Shown piece after piece: positions 33,279-43,569 of a stretch of DNA of 64,000 nucleotides (positions within the stretch are counted from its first letter, which is position 1; the number at the start of each line of letters is the position of its first letter). The notes below the pieces were generated by a model. The model searched no databases. It saw only the letters and a list, made by a program, of their open reading frames with translations, and was not told the DNA's origin. This DNA is from Deroplatys truncata (taxonomy: Eukaryota > Arthropoda > Insecta > Mantodea > Mantidae), in the NCBI GenBank assembly GCA_030765065.1, contig CM060978.1, positions 117,086,192-117,150,191 of the forward strand, given 5' to 3'. The position numbers and the translations under genes were made by a program.

Positions 33279-33543
33279 TATTTAAAGGTGAGTCGAAAAT
33301 GTAACACTAACATCACTTAAGTTTACTCACTTAACATGTTTCGGGAAACCGTTGTTCCCATCCTCAGAAGGTTATTAACTCGACTCGATTAGTCGAGTTA
33401 ATAACCTTCTGAGGATGGGAACAACGGTTTCCCGAAACATGTTAAGTGAGTAAACTTAAGTGATGTTAGTGTTACATTTTCGACTCACCTTTAAATAGAA
33501 TACACATCACTGTTTCTAGCTTCTTTTCATTACAATACATACG
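33279..33543. mobile_element. Foldback element F2 with hammerhead-like core
   Basis: Sister of F1 in the opposite orientation: arms of about 105 bases meeting at a central palindrome (TCGACTCGATTAGTCGA), with the asymmetric tail (ACACATCACTGTTTCTAGCT) on the right. A perfect 13-bp duplication, TAACTAAGAATGA, flanks it (33266-33278 and 33544-33556). CTGAGGA, GGGAA/TTCCC and GAAAC occur in the right arm (33409-33439) and mirrored in the left. Arm identity with F1 is very high, while the centres differ. Confidence 0.87.
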
Positions 33544-33556
33544 TAACTAAGAATGA

Positions 33557-34490
33557 GATTAATGCTTGGAACACAGCAAATAAATGAAGAAAAATGGATG
33601 GAGGCATTTGAAATATGAATAAAGGGAGTAATGCGGAGAGAGATTGTACAGACAAAACCGGTAATAAATAGAACTATCTGAAAAAATTTTAATTTTTTTT
33701 AATGCTATACTGCAGAAAACTTGCCTCTAGGGGAGGTAAATGAAATGACCCCCACCCCCAAAAAAAAACAAACAAATGTTTTTTTACACCTGTTGGTAGC
33801 GTATCAACCATAAACTTTCAGAAAATATACCACTTTTATAATTTTTGTAATGGAAAGAAATTAAATAACTTCTGTAACAAGTAACTACAGGCATATTTTA
33901 GTGGAACAAAGTATACGAAAGATAAATAAATGAAAAAAGGACATTTTACAATACAATAGGGTATACAAAAAACAATTTTTTATTTATTTATTTTTTTTAT
34001 TTTACGAAAACTGAAAAATTTCCACTGAAACAAAAAGTTTTTCCTTGTTGCATAAAATTTCAGTTTGCAATGAAATATAGTCCTTTACTTTCTTTTGGTA
34101 GTTTGAAATAAGATTTGCTTGAAAATCTTGAAAGAAGTGTAGTTATAAAATCATCTCTGGAGCTGGAACCAACAACTTTTTGTGATGCCTGGGTTACCAG
34201 CTTCACGCATCATTCCACTGCTTGGATGTGACATGGGAATTTGTCTAAGTTCCATTCTGCTGCTGTTCCACCTGATTGGACCTTAGACCATCTCTTGATG
34301 TGACTCTTTGCAGCAAAGGTGGTGGTGAAAGTGTAGTAGTCTGCCAGTGAATCATTTCGACGAAGTCTCTAGCTAGAAAATTGATTTTGGGTGCTTGGAA
34401 ATTCTTGATTGACTTTCTTTTAGAGGCTAATTTCTAGCCTTTATAATTGTTCTGAAACCTCTCTTATATGATCCCTTTTATCTTTCTTTA
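33557..34490. other. PUSL1 intron spacer
   Basis: No recognised gene or repeat. Poly(A) and poly(T) rich tracts lie near 33750 and 33975. Confidence 0.35.
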
Positions 34491-34499
34491 TTCTTTATT

Positions 34500-36180
34500 G
34501 AGTGTTGGGGTATTATAATTCAATTGGGCATGATCAGTGTCGAGCCCTGGCTCCTATTGAGATCATACCCAAGTTTACAGTATTTAACAATCATGTGCAT
34601 TGGGCTTGCTTTATGTTAACAGTTCCTATCATTGCCCACCTTATCATCTTGCTCCATTCAGTATTTTTAAATAGAGCATAAGCATTATTGAATTTATTCA
34701 CTACATATGACTCAGATTCTGACTCTAAACTCTCTTACTCCTGTATATACACTTACATAATTTATTTCCCTATTACCCGATTACTTACATTACTTTTATT
34801 TCTTTCTTCAAGATATTTTCGACCACACTACGTGTCGATTTACACTTTGATCTTTTATTATATCAATATGTGTGTACTATTCCCTTAGCCTCTATATATC
34901 TTTTTCTAAAGATTTACCTTACTTTCTGCTATTGCAATCCTGTTCTACCCCTGAATGCTCTATACTTTTCTAGGTTTTGTTTACTTCTCAGTCTGTAACC
35001 TTCCATTGATTTTCAGTTTTCTTTCTGTAACACCAGAATGCTTCCATGCAGGGATGACATAATAGTTCCCTCTTTATGCAAGCCGAGACTCTGCCACTGC
35101 TCCCCTCTTTCTTTCCCCACCTCATCTTCCTCACTGGTCACTTCGCTGCACTGGCACCAAGCCTCCTTCCCCTTTTCTGCTAAAGCACGTGCTGCAACAC
35201 TCTCCTCCCTCCTTGACGACACAACCTTATTTGGAAATGACGTAGCTCATGACGTTTTCATTGTCGTCATATCTTCTTTCTCTTTCCATACAGCTGTTGA
35301 CTCCCTCCATTTCTGTGACGTTTCTTCACCTGTTGAAATTACATCATTTTCCTTTCCCACTGGTCTTATCTCTTTATCCATTACCTCCATGCTGGACTTT
35401 GCACTTCCTCTGCCTGCCATGGGTGTTGATTTGTCGTTCACTTCTTTTTTGCTGACTTATTTCCTTCCCATCTGTTCCTTTCATCCATATGCTGCTCTTT
35501 CTCGCATACATTGCATTTACTCTGTCTATCCAGAGATGTAGATTTCGTATAAATGTTTGTTTGCCTTGTGATCTTGCTTCCCTCATCTTCTTAATTAAGC
35601 CCCTTTTCAGATCTCTCTGTGCTATTCTCAGATCCTTGTTGATGAATATGTTGCTCCCTTTTAACCACTTTACTCTTCTTAAAATTTCATAAATAGGTTG
35701 GTGGTTGCAAATTTTGCTATAATTGGCGTTTTCCTGCTTTGTCTTCCTACTCGATATGCCTCCACAATCTCCCATCCAGCCAGTTCCATTTCTAGCTTGG
35801 TCGTAAGGATTTTTCTTACTTCTTCTGCTGGCCAGATACCTCTTCTTTCCTCTACACCTGTGAAAACCAAATTCAGTCTTCTTCTCCTCCTCTCATCCAC
35901 TCTCTCCATTTCTTCCTTAATTCCATCTACTTCCCTCCTTATTTCATGCACCTCTTTTCTAATATCCTCTTTTATTTCATTGGCTACTTGCTTCAGGTTG
36001 TTTCTTATGCGTTCTTCCATTCAATCCATTTTACTTAGTTTTTCTTCTAGTTTCTCTAACATTCTTTCAATTCCTGCAGGTCCTGGGTTTAATTCAATCC
36101 CTCCAATCAGTAATAATATAAATATTATGTTTCCTAATACAAATCAATTCATCATTATATTTTGTTCCATTTTGCCTTAG
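34500..36180 (-). mobile_element. LINE fragment with ORF1-like protein
   Basis: On the minus strand, 36020-35679 reads a strongly charged coiled coil (EIRREVDGIKEEMERVDERR) followed by RRRLNLVFTGVEE and EAYRVGRQSRKTPIIAKF. In another frame LRRVKWLKGSNIFINKDLRI and onward continues an RRM-like half near 35690-35560. Coiled coil plus RRM is the layout of ORF1 proteins of several LINE clades. Sequence below 35370 reads on with frame breaks and no clear RT. The plus-strand ORFs here are shadows. At least two frameshifts. Confidence 0.6.
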
Positions 36181-36655
36181 TTTCATTATCCTAAATAGCC
36201 CTATTCTCATTCTGTAGGCAGTAAGATCCCATTTTCACTTATTTCACTTTTCTTCTCAGCGACAGAGCTTCCTGCAGACACAACCTTCTTCTTCGACTGC
36301 TCACCTCATCCCCCTTTTATCTACTATCATACTCGAAGTTTTCTGGGTGGGCAAAAAATGCGCTTCTCTCAATTACTGGGTCAATGACTTAGCAAGTTTT
36401 CTAGAGGAACCTTGATTTTATTGCTTCAAATACATGTTCTGGTCCATTTGTGAAGTACTCACTTTTCTTGATATGAAACCATACAGGCATATATGACTTT
36501 AGGATAAAAGGAACAGATCTTGTGTTCATCTGTTGGATTTTCAATACTTAAATACAATCAAAGAACTTTATTTGCCATTGTTAAACATCTTGGGTGGGAA
36601 AGAGGGCCAAGTTCATGAACAGATAAATCTTCAGAACAGCTGCCTGATCTTACAG
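36181..36655. other. PUSL1 intron spacer
   Basis: Nothing recognised. Confidence 0.3.
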
Positions 36656-37790
36656 CAGAACTTATGTACAGCAGATCTGTTGATCTTTGGTTAAAATTTT
36701 CCGATCAATTTCTGGAAACTCGCACTCAGCACTGTCAAAATTTACCACTGTGAATATCTCACATTTTCTGAGCAGTATGCTAATCGCACCGACAAATGAT
36801 TTTGGTCCAGTCATTTCACCATCTAAAGTTTGAAACAAATGCCAGAACAGCAATTCATTGAAATGTAAGAGACATATCCACCACTGTAGTGGGTCTTTTA
36901 ACTTGTTTTTCAATTGTGCAAATAACACCCATTTTCTATCCCATATTAGTAATGGTGCATCACGTCCAATTACCTCCAGTTCATGAAGTGAAAATTCAGC
37001 TTCAGTCAAATAAGAAAGAATGCTATAAACAACATTTTGAGGAGACTAAGAAGAGGGTGAAACATGACCAATGTAGGTTGAACCTGGTTCTTGTGCAACT
37101 GAGTAATGTTCCTCTGTTATCATTCTTCAAAACTTCTTTGAATTTACTTTTTCAATCACGAGAGTGTTATCCTTCCTCCTATCAAAATATAGTCCTTATA
37201 ATGGGTTATGCTTGTCCTTCTTCTACATTTGAAGCTCTGAGCAGTTAACACTTCTATCCCTTCTAAGTTTATTTTTGTCTACAACATAGGTGTGGTCATC
37301 ATCAGTTACAATACCAAAATCTTGCAGCACACTTGAAGCAATAGCTGTCGTTGCTCTATCTGACTTTCCAAAGTGATGACTAGCCAGCACAATATTTTTC
37401 AGTTTAATGTGCATCTGCCATACTGACTTAATTTTTGGCTTAAGTTCTTCAAAATCTTTACCAGTGGTCATCTGTAATCTCTTCAGATGAATCACAGCCT
37501 CTCTTTTGCCAGGAGTTTCTGTATCTGTACGTTTTGAGCAAGATGGCTATGATAATAAATCACAATTGTGGACTGCGTTCTTTTATGTTCAACCAACTTC
37601 CTCTCGTGTATTCTGGTAAGTTGTTTTTTTGTTTCCTTTATGTCCACACTTCCAACTTTACCTATGCCATGCTTTCTTTGGAAGTACAAGAATTTTAGTT
37701 CAATGATGGTTATCTTTTTTGCTTTTTCACAGTTACAGATAATAGACACAGGACACTCACAAATCTCAGTGACCTATTGACAAGTGCAGC
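36656..37790 (-). pseudogene. Transposon-derived gene relic of unnamed family
   Basis: Three minus-strand frames follow one another: 37749-37492 (ELKFLYFQRKHGIGKVGSVD, then KKQLTRIHERKL), 37495-37223 (LASHHFGKSDRATTAIASSV, then DDDHTYVVDKNKLRRDR), and 37009-36662 (DAPLLIWDRKWVLFAQLKNK, LQWWICLLHFNELLFWHLFQ, LDGEMTGPKSF, DRKILTKDQQ). From memory these blocks, in this order, recur as multi-copy uncharacterised proteins in arthropod genomes, which argues for a mobile-element origin. No catalytic motif can be named. It is broken by at least two frame changes. Confidence 0.5.
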
Positions 37791-39906
37791 TTTGCACTTA
37801 CATGCAGACACATCAAACAGCAACAAAGATTTTTTTTTAAATCTTCAACTTTCTTTTTGAACTTTTCCTTTTCCTTATCAAGCTTAAAAGACTTCATAGA
37901 TTACGATAACTGTCATGATATGCATTTATTAGCTGAACAATTCTGTAAGGCATTACTGCTGGTATTGAAGCTTTATCAAACAAAGATTAACTTGTGGTGC
38001 CACAATATTCAAAACTGAGAAAAACTAACTGGCCTGTTATTTGTTTTCAAGGCTAGGTTATAATGTTCATGGAAAAAACGCTTGAGAATGCCTTCATAAG
38101 TTGGAGTTTTACTTACAGATAAGTAAACTTATACTTAAGTATACAGATAAGTATACTTAAATCTATATACATAAATACAGACAATTAAACTTGCTGCAAG
38201 TAATTTTCTTGAAAACAGCCATGACGCATGGTTAATACAATTATATCTCTAATCAGATTTAAATAAACACTAACAGAAACTGCTGTGTCACAGAGCTTAT
38301 AAAATGGTGGAGCAAACACATGCATGCAGAGTGCATTGTGGGTACAGTCTTTAGCAGTATGGAGGGGATATTACAGAATGACTGGAAGAAGTGATGGGCT
38401 CCAATACATAACATAGTGCATTGCGCGGGACTGCTGCTAATGTGTAAATGTGTTAAATTAACAATTTTTAAATGCTTTGCACTACCTTAAATGAAGCAAT
38501 TTTCATTATTTTCTTATTCTGTGTGCTTTTTTTTTTTTTGGCCTTTCTTTTAAAGCTATAGCAGGTTTTATCTTATTCGATTATAACTTTAAAAATGAAT
38601 AAAAATACTTATTTTTCAATAAATTTCAAATATTCAAGTGCAATGCGCTACCACCAGATGTAAAAAATGTATTTATTTTGCATTTTACTAAGATACCCTA
38701 TAGACAATTTTGCATGGTATAGCATTAAAAAATATATATATATATTCTCTGCCTACCCTAGTAGTAAAGCTTTTGTTTTGCTATTGCAACATTTAATTTC
38801 AGTCAACTGCAGCTGTCTATAGCAGTTCATATTTATGTCAAAACCAGGGCCAGGATTTTGATGACATGTCACCTTTTAATAGTTGTGTGGTAAGTATTGC
38901 TAACATGTACATATAACCTTATCATGCATCCCAGTTTATAAAAACGCATATTTATTAGTTTTAAGTTTTTGGTAATTTTATGTAAGTTTCTATTTTGGAG
39001 CATGCCCTCCCCTTTTTGTGCTGTTATTTTCTCATATTCTTGCCCTTTGCATTTTTATTTAGTAATTTCCTTGCACTTATATTAAGTATATAAAGATGTT
39101 TATATTGCTGACATTTTACATAATGATGATTTTTTAACATCAGAAATGTCACTATTCACCTGAGAAATATGAGCAACTTTACTCACCTTTTTGGGAAAAA
39201 AAAATCATTCCTATTTAATGGTTATTCTCAAAAGGGTTGCTTGTGGTGAATGGATGGCTATTCCCAGGGGAGCAGGTATAATTACTGCTGTGAATGCATA
39301 TCCCAAACTAGGGATGGAAAAGGTCAGTTTTCTCTTTTTTGCATAATGAATGTGCACTTAGTCAAGTTCTTATTGTCCCTATACTTATGTAGTACCATAG
39401 GCTCTGAAGTCCTCATCATTTGCAATGAATTTAGTATAGTCTGAGAACTACAAAGAGTTAATGCTACAATTTTGTAACACCCGCTTCAAAAACAATTTTC
39501 TTAATTTTCTTTTTAGATTCTTCAGACAAGAACATGAACAAATACATTTTTAGTTAATTTTCTAAATTATCTCATTATTATTCTTATACGTACTTTTTCT
39601 ACTTGTATAGCAGTTATATGCAATGTACAAATTAATTTATAAGTTTCTGGATGCTAAGTTTAACAAATTAAATAAATATATAAGTTTTTAGGTAATTTTT
39701 TTTTAAATTTTAGTCATTTTATAGGTCATCAAAATCAGGGCCCTGATCATCATTGTTGCTTAAATATATATCAGATGCCATTCCTGTATGATAAAGATGC
39801 ATCAATGCCTTCCCTTGATAGAATGCCTACAGATATGAAATGATTCCATTTTAAGCTTAGACTATTGAATGTTGAGCACTGTCACTTATCTAAGCATGTT
39901 AATAAC
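37791..39906. other. PUSL1 intron spacer
   Basis: About 2.1 kb of AT-rich intron without an element I can name. A short tandem CTTAAGTATACAGATAAGTA-like patch lies at 38125-38160 and an AT run at 38732-38743. Confidence 0.4.
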
Positions 39907-39919
39907 TATGTTGCTTATA

Positions 39920-40583
39920 TTTTAAAATAAAGAGAGTTGAAGGTTGTTACACTACATCACTAAAATATTCTTACTTGAACGTGTTTCGGGAGACGGTTTG
40001 CTCCCATCGTCAGCATGTCCTCAACTGATTTTGCCGGTTATTGTCTGGGGAATGTGTGTGGCTAGTGGTGTTCTTTGGTGCTGGGCTGATGAACCTCCAA
40101 AGGCTGTTGGGTGGCGGCAGTTCGAAGTTCATTAGGTGATTCCTGTGTTTGACAATATGTATTTTTTCCTAGATGTCCAATTCATTGCTGCTGTTGATCG
40201 GTTTTAAGGGTTTTATGTTCAGAGCAGCATATGCAGCACATAAAACTCTTAAAACCGATCAACAGCAGCAATGAATTGGACATCTAGGAAAAAATACATA
40301 TCGTCAAACACAGGAATCACCTAATGAACTTTGAACTGCCACCACCCAACAGCCTTTGGAGGTTCATCAGCCCAGCACCAGAGAACACCACTAGCCACAC
40401 ACATTCCCCAGACAATGACCGGCAAAATCAGTTGAGGACATGCTGACGATGGGAGTAAACCATCTCCCGAAACGCGTTCAAGTAAGAACATTTTAGTGAT
40501 GTAGTGTAACAACCTTCAACTCCCTTTATTTTAAATTATGACACATCACTGTTACTAGCTTCTAAATCTTCAAAATTAGTCAA
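39920..40583. mobile_element. Foldback element F4, long arms with hammerhead-like cores
   Basis: Two arms of about 300 bases (39921-40221 and 40240-40537) are inverted copies with few differences. A right asymmetric tail (40538-40583) contains CATCACTGTTACTAGCTTCT. A perfect 13-bp duplication, TATGTTGCTTATA, flanks the unit (39907-39919 and 40584-40596). The right arm has CTGACGA (40443-40449), hairpin GGGAG...CTCCC and GAAAC (40469-40473), and the left arm mirrors it. The two 63-codon ORFs on opposite strands are mirror images of each other and not evidence of coding. It lies 48 bases from a PUSL1 exon. Confidence 0.9.
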
Positions 40584-40644
40584 TATGTTGCTTATAGTCT
40601 TACAGAATTCTTAAACTATGCAGCACAAAATGAACAGGACTTAC

Positions 40645-40818
40645 TGGATAAAGAGACATCGATCATATTCAACTATTGGAATTTCTGCATGGTAATCATT
40701 ATAACTTCTGAGAGTTGGTGCATTTGCTTTCCTTACAGCCAAACGATATAAATATGTGCGAGACTTTGCATTATAACGACTATGAAACTCATCTGGCACA
40801 AGCTGTATTGTCTGTACT
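40645..40818 (-). CDS. PUSL1: PUSL1-like tRNA pseudouridine synthase, third recognised exon
   Basis: 174 bases between an acceptor (ACTTTTCAG|A) and a donor (ATCCA|GTAAGT). The first base completes an Arg codon from exon 2, and the last two bases (CA) are completed to Gln by the next exon. It encodes VQTIQLVPDEFHSRYNAKSR, then TYLYRLAVRKANAPTLRSYN and DYHAEIPIVEYDRCLFIQ. The V-P-DFH-RY-A-SRTYLYR block is a diagnostic TruA-family motif following the catalytic segment. Uninterrupted and in phase. Confidence 0.92.
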
Positions 40819-41970
40819 CTGAAAAGTTGAAAATATTACATGGTAAGCATTTTACAAGTAAAAATACACATTGCATATGTAGATGCATTTGCACACTCTA
40901 TTACAAAAGCAGTGGTTAGCATAGTTCATCAACATTTACACCAATGACTTCTACATTGAATTCAGATATCAACAGTTAAGTGTGGTCATTTTGCATCTGA
41001 TTTAGTGATGCACAGTTTTGTGACATCAAACACAAGTATCAAAGTTCCATAAATAATTTTATGCAATTATAATTGCATACTTTGTGGAGAAATTACAAAT
41101 TTGATCTTTAGAAAATAATTAACATGAATATAAGAAAACAAAAATATTAAAATTTTTAAAAAGCTACTAAATATGCAATGCATTCTGATATAGCTAACCA
41201 GCATAAGAAACCAATATGGAATATATGGGGATACTGGAATATACATATAACCAGTGCACTTTTTCTTAAAAGAAGTTTAAGACGTATCTAAGAGCCAAAT
41301 TAATCAGTCACCATACATTTGGAGTTTTCACCCTTATGTGGGATGAAAAGTGGTAGTAACAATAGTAATTTAAACTCTCTCCCCTCCCCACTTTCTCATG
41401 AGTGCATGTGCGCATGCCTATTCTCTCATGCATGCATGTACGCATGCATAACTTAGGTAAAGTATTATATAGTTAACATTTTCTATACAGAATAGCAACA
41501 ATTATAGTAGGAATCCAACTACATAGAATTGATGTTGCTCCCATAATTCAAATATAATAGAGAATGTTACCATTGAACATATCCCCTTCATGTGTAACTA
41601 TTGATGGTTATAAAATCCACTAAAAATAGGAGGTATTTTAAAATGATTGAATCCTTATCCTCATCTCTTTTCAATAGTTTTCTTAATAATTATTGAAAAT
41701 AATCCAAAGTTTAAATAGCAGTTGCATGACTGAAACTAATTCAGGTGTATACTCTGTTTTACCATCTCATCAGTATCATCAAGTTATTCCTTAAGACTTT
41801 ACAGGGAGGACTTCACCAGGGAGGATTTCCAACTTTTTATTACTGCATATATTGATCCGATTTTTTACCACAGTATACTGCTGTAATGAGATGTATATAA
41901 TCCAAGTTTCAAATAAGTATTATAATAAACAATGATATAAAAATTGATATTTTTTTAAATAGTGTTTAAC
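40819..41970. other. PUSL1 intron spacer
   Basis: No recognised gene. A short tandem/near-palindromic patch built on TGCATGTRCGCATGC lies at 41400-41450. Confidence 0.35.
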
Positions 41971-41974
41971 GCTC

Positions 41975-42110
41975 GCTCTCAATACATAAGGTACCACAGG
42001 CAGTGACCAGACCTAAGTTTAGTGTACCTCCCTGGCATTTGCCAGATATGAGCTCTCTGAGAAAAACCTGGGTAAAAAAGCCTCAGTCAGGGAGGATGAT
42101 CCTGGAAGGA
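41975..42110 (-). mobile_element. Headless SINE relic related to 18690-18880
   Basis: The order GGTACC, CAGACCTAAGTTTA, TGGCATTTG and AGGGAGGATG-TCCTG is shared with the SINE body at 18690-18880, in the same orientation. The tRNA-like head is missing. Confidence 0.5.
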
Positions 42111-42234
42111 AAATTAATGTATGGCATTTTGTTTTGAAACATGCCTTTTTGAGACAATATTTCTAGAAAAGGTTCCTGAAGCCAAAAGAATGTTTTCATT
42201 CTTAAAATGTATATAATGCCTTTACCTTGGAAAC

Positions 42235-42321
<87 letters not shown>
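42235..42321. repeat. (ATT)n microsatellite
   Basis: About 28 uninterrupted ATT units. Confidence 0.97.
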
Positions 42322-42322
<1 letters not shown>

Positions 42323-42499
42323 TTGTTCTTGTATTACTTTCCCAGTTTATAAAACATTTTGCCTAGAATAAATATTTACAAGATCATTCAAATCTAAAAA
42401 TTTCTATAAAATTTCCTATTTAATCAATCAAAATGAACATACATAGGTTTATAGAATGCATACTGCAGAATATGTGTGCAAAATTTCAAGCTTCTATTT

Positions 42500-43560
42500 A
42501 AAGGTGTTTTGAGAAATTTGTTCACTAGTTTCTAACAGTGTCAAAAATTCAATTCTGGGAAAATGCATTTTTGAAGTTCTTGACCCTTTTTTGTGCACCT
42601 GCTTTGTTTAATACCACTTTATTTGTCCTTGCCATGGTAAAGTCTCATGTACACCACAGAACACTAATTAAAATGGATGTGATTAATATCTTTTCCCAAA
42701 TATCCAACTTTGTTGTACATTTGTAGGTTTTAGGAATGTCATGTTTGGTTGATGTGATTTGCTGTCCAAAAGTGGTGTGCAACTGCAAGTTTATCTGTCT
42801 GTCTGATTTAATGTGTCTCATATGCTCTTTTAATCTAGTTTCTAAATTTCTTTTTAGTTTTACCTATGTAGGTTTGGTTACATTCGGGGCAACTGATAGA
42901 TTCCTGCTGTTTTGTTCTGATAAATTTGGTCTTTGATTTGTTGCAGAGTAATTTCAGTAAACTGAATTTGTTTTGTGGAGCTAGACAGATGTGTTTTTTG
43001 AAGATGTGGAATTTATAGTGAGTGCTTGGGTGGAAAGTGAACTTTTGAAAATCATTTTGTTTTTTGTTGGGTGAGCTTTTTGGTATTTTTAATGTGTTTC
43101 TGTTTCTTGAATTATTTTCTTGTCAATGATTTGTTTGGTAAAGCCATTGTTTATAGCTGTGTTGAGTATGTGTTTGTATTCTTGCTTGTATTCTGTTTCT
43201 GTTAAGGGCGTGTAAATCAATCTATAGGTCAAATTGTTTAGGACTGCATGTTTGTGTGGGACCAGGTTGAAACTATTAATTTTTATGTAGTTTTCAGAAT
43301 GTGTAGGCTTCCTGTAGATGTCAAAATTGATCTTGTTCTGGTTTCTAATTACTTTTAAATCTAGTAATGATAATGTACCTTCATGTTCAGTTTCCATATG
43401 AATTCTATGGTTTTGTTATGTAAGTTGAATAATTTGAGGGAATTCTGGATGAGGAAATGGACCAAAGAGGTATAAGTCCAAAGACGGCAGAACTAGACAC
43501 TATTGTGGATGAGGGATAGCCTTCAGCCCAAATAAAAACTGCCTGCAATGTTGCCAAAGA
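42500..43560 (-). mobile_element. Penelope-like element fragment (RT end plus GIY-YIG)
   Basis: Minus-strand reading: HPEFPQIIQL and METEHEGTLSLLDLKVIRN, NFDIYRKPTHSENYIKINSF and LVPHKHAVLNNLTYRLIYT (43397-43200), the conserved RT-C-terminal region of Penelope-like elements. Then after a linker CPECNQTYIGKTKKKF near 42880-42840, a GIY-YIG nuclease motif with its Cys pair, and DKLAVAHHFWTANH near 42780. The RT catalytic part is missing and the copy is broken. It lies in the PUSL1 intron and belongs to a lineage different from the element at 22132. Confidence 0.78.
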
Positions 43561-43569
43561 TATGCAGAT

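Noticed and set aside
35038-36180. Long plus-strand ORFs rich in Ser, Leu and Phe
   Set aside because: They are antisense shadows of the charged coiled-coil LINE ORF1 on the minus strand.
39944-40512. Two 63-codon ORFs with nearly the same protein sequence on opposite strands
   Set aside because: They are mirror images produced by the inverted arms of foldback F4; identity reflects the palindrome, not coding constraint.
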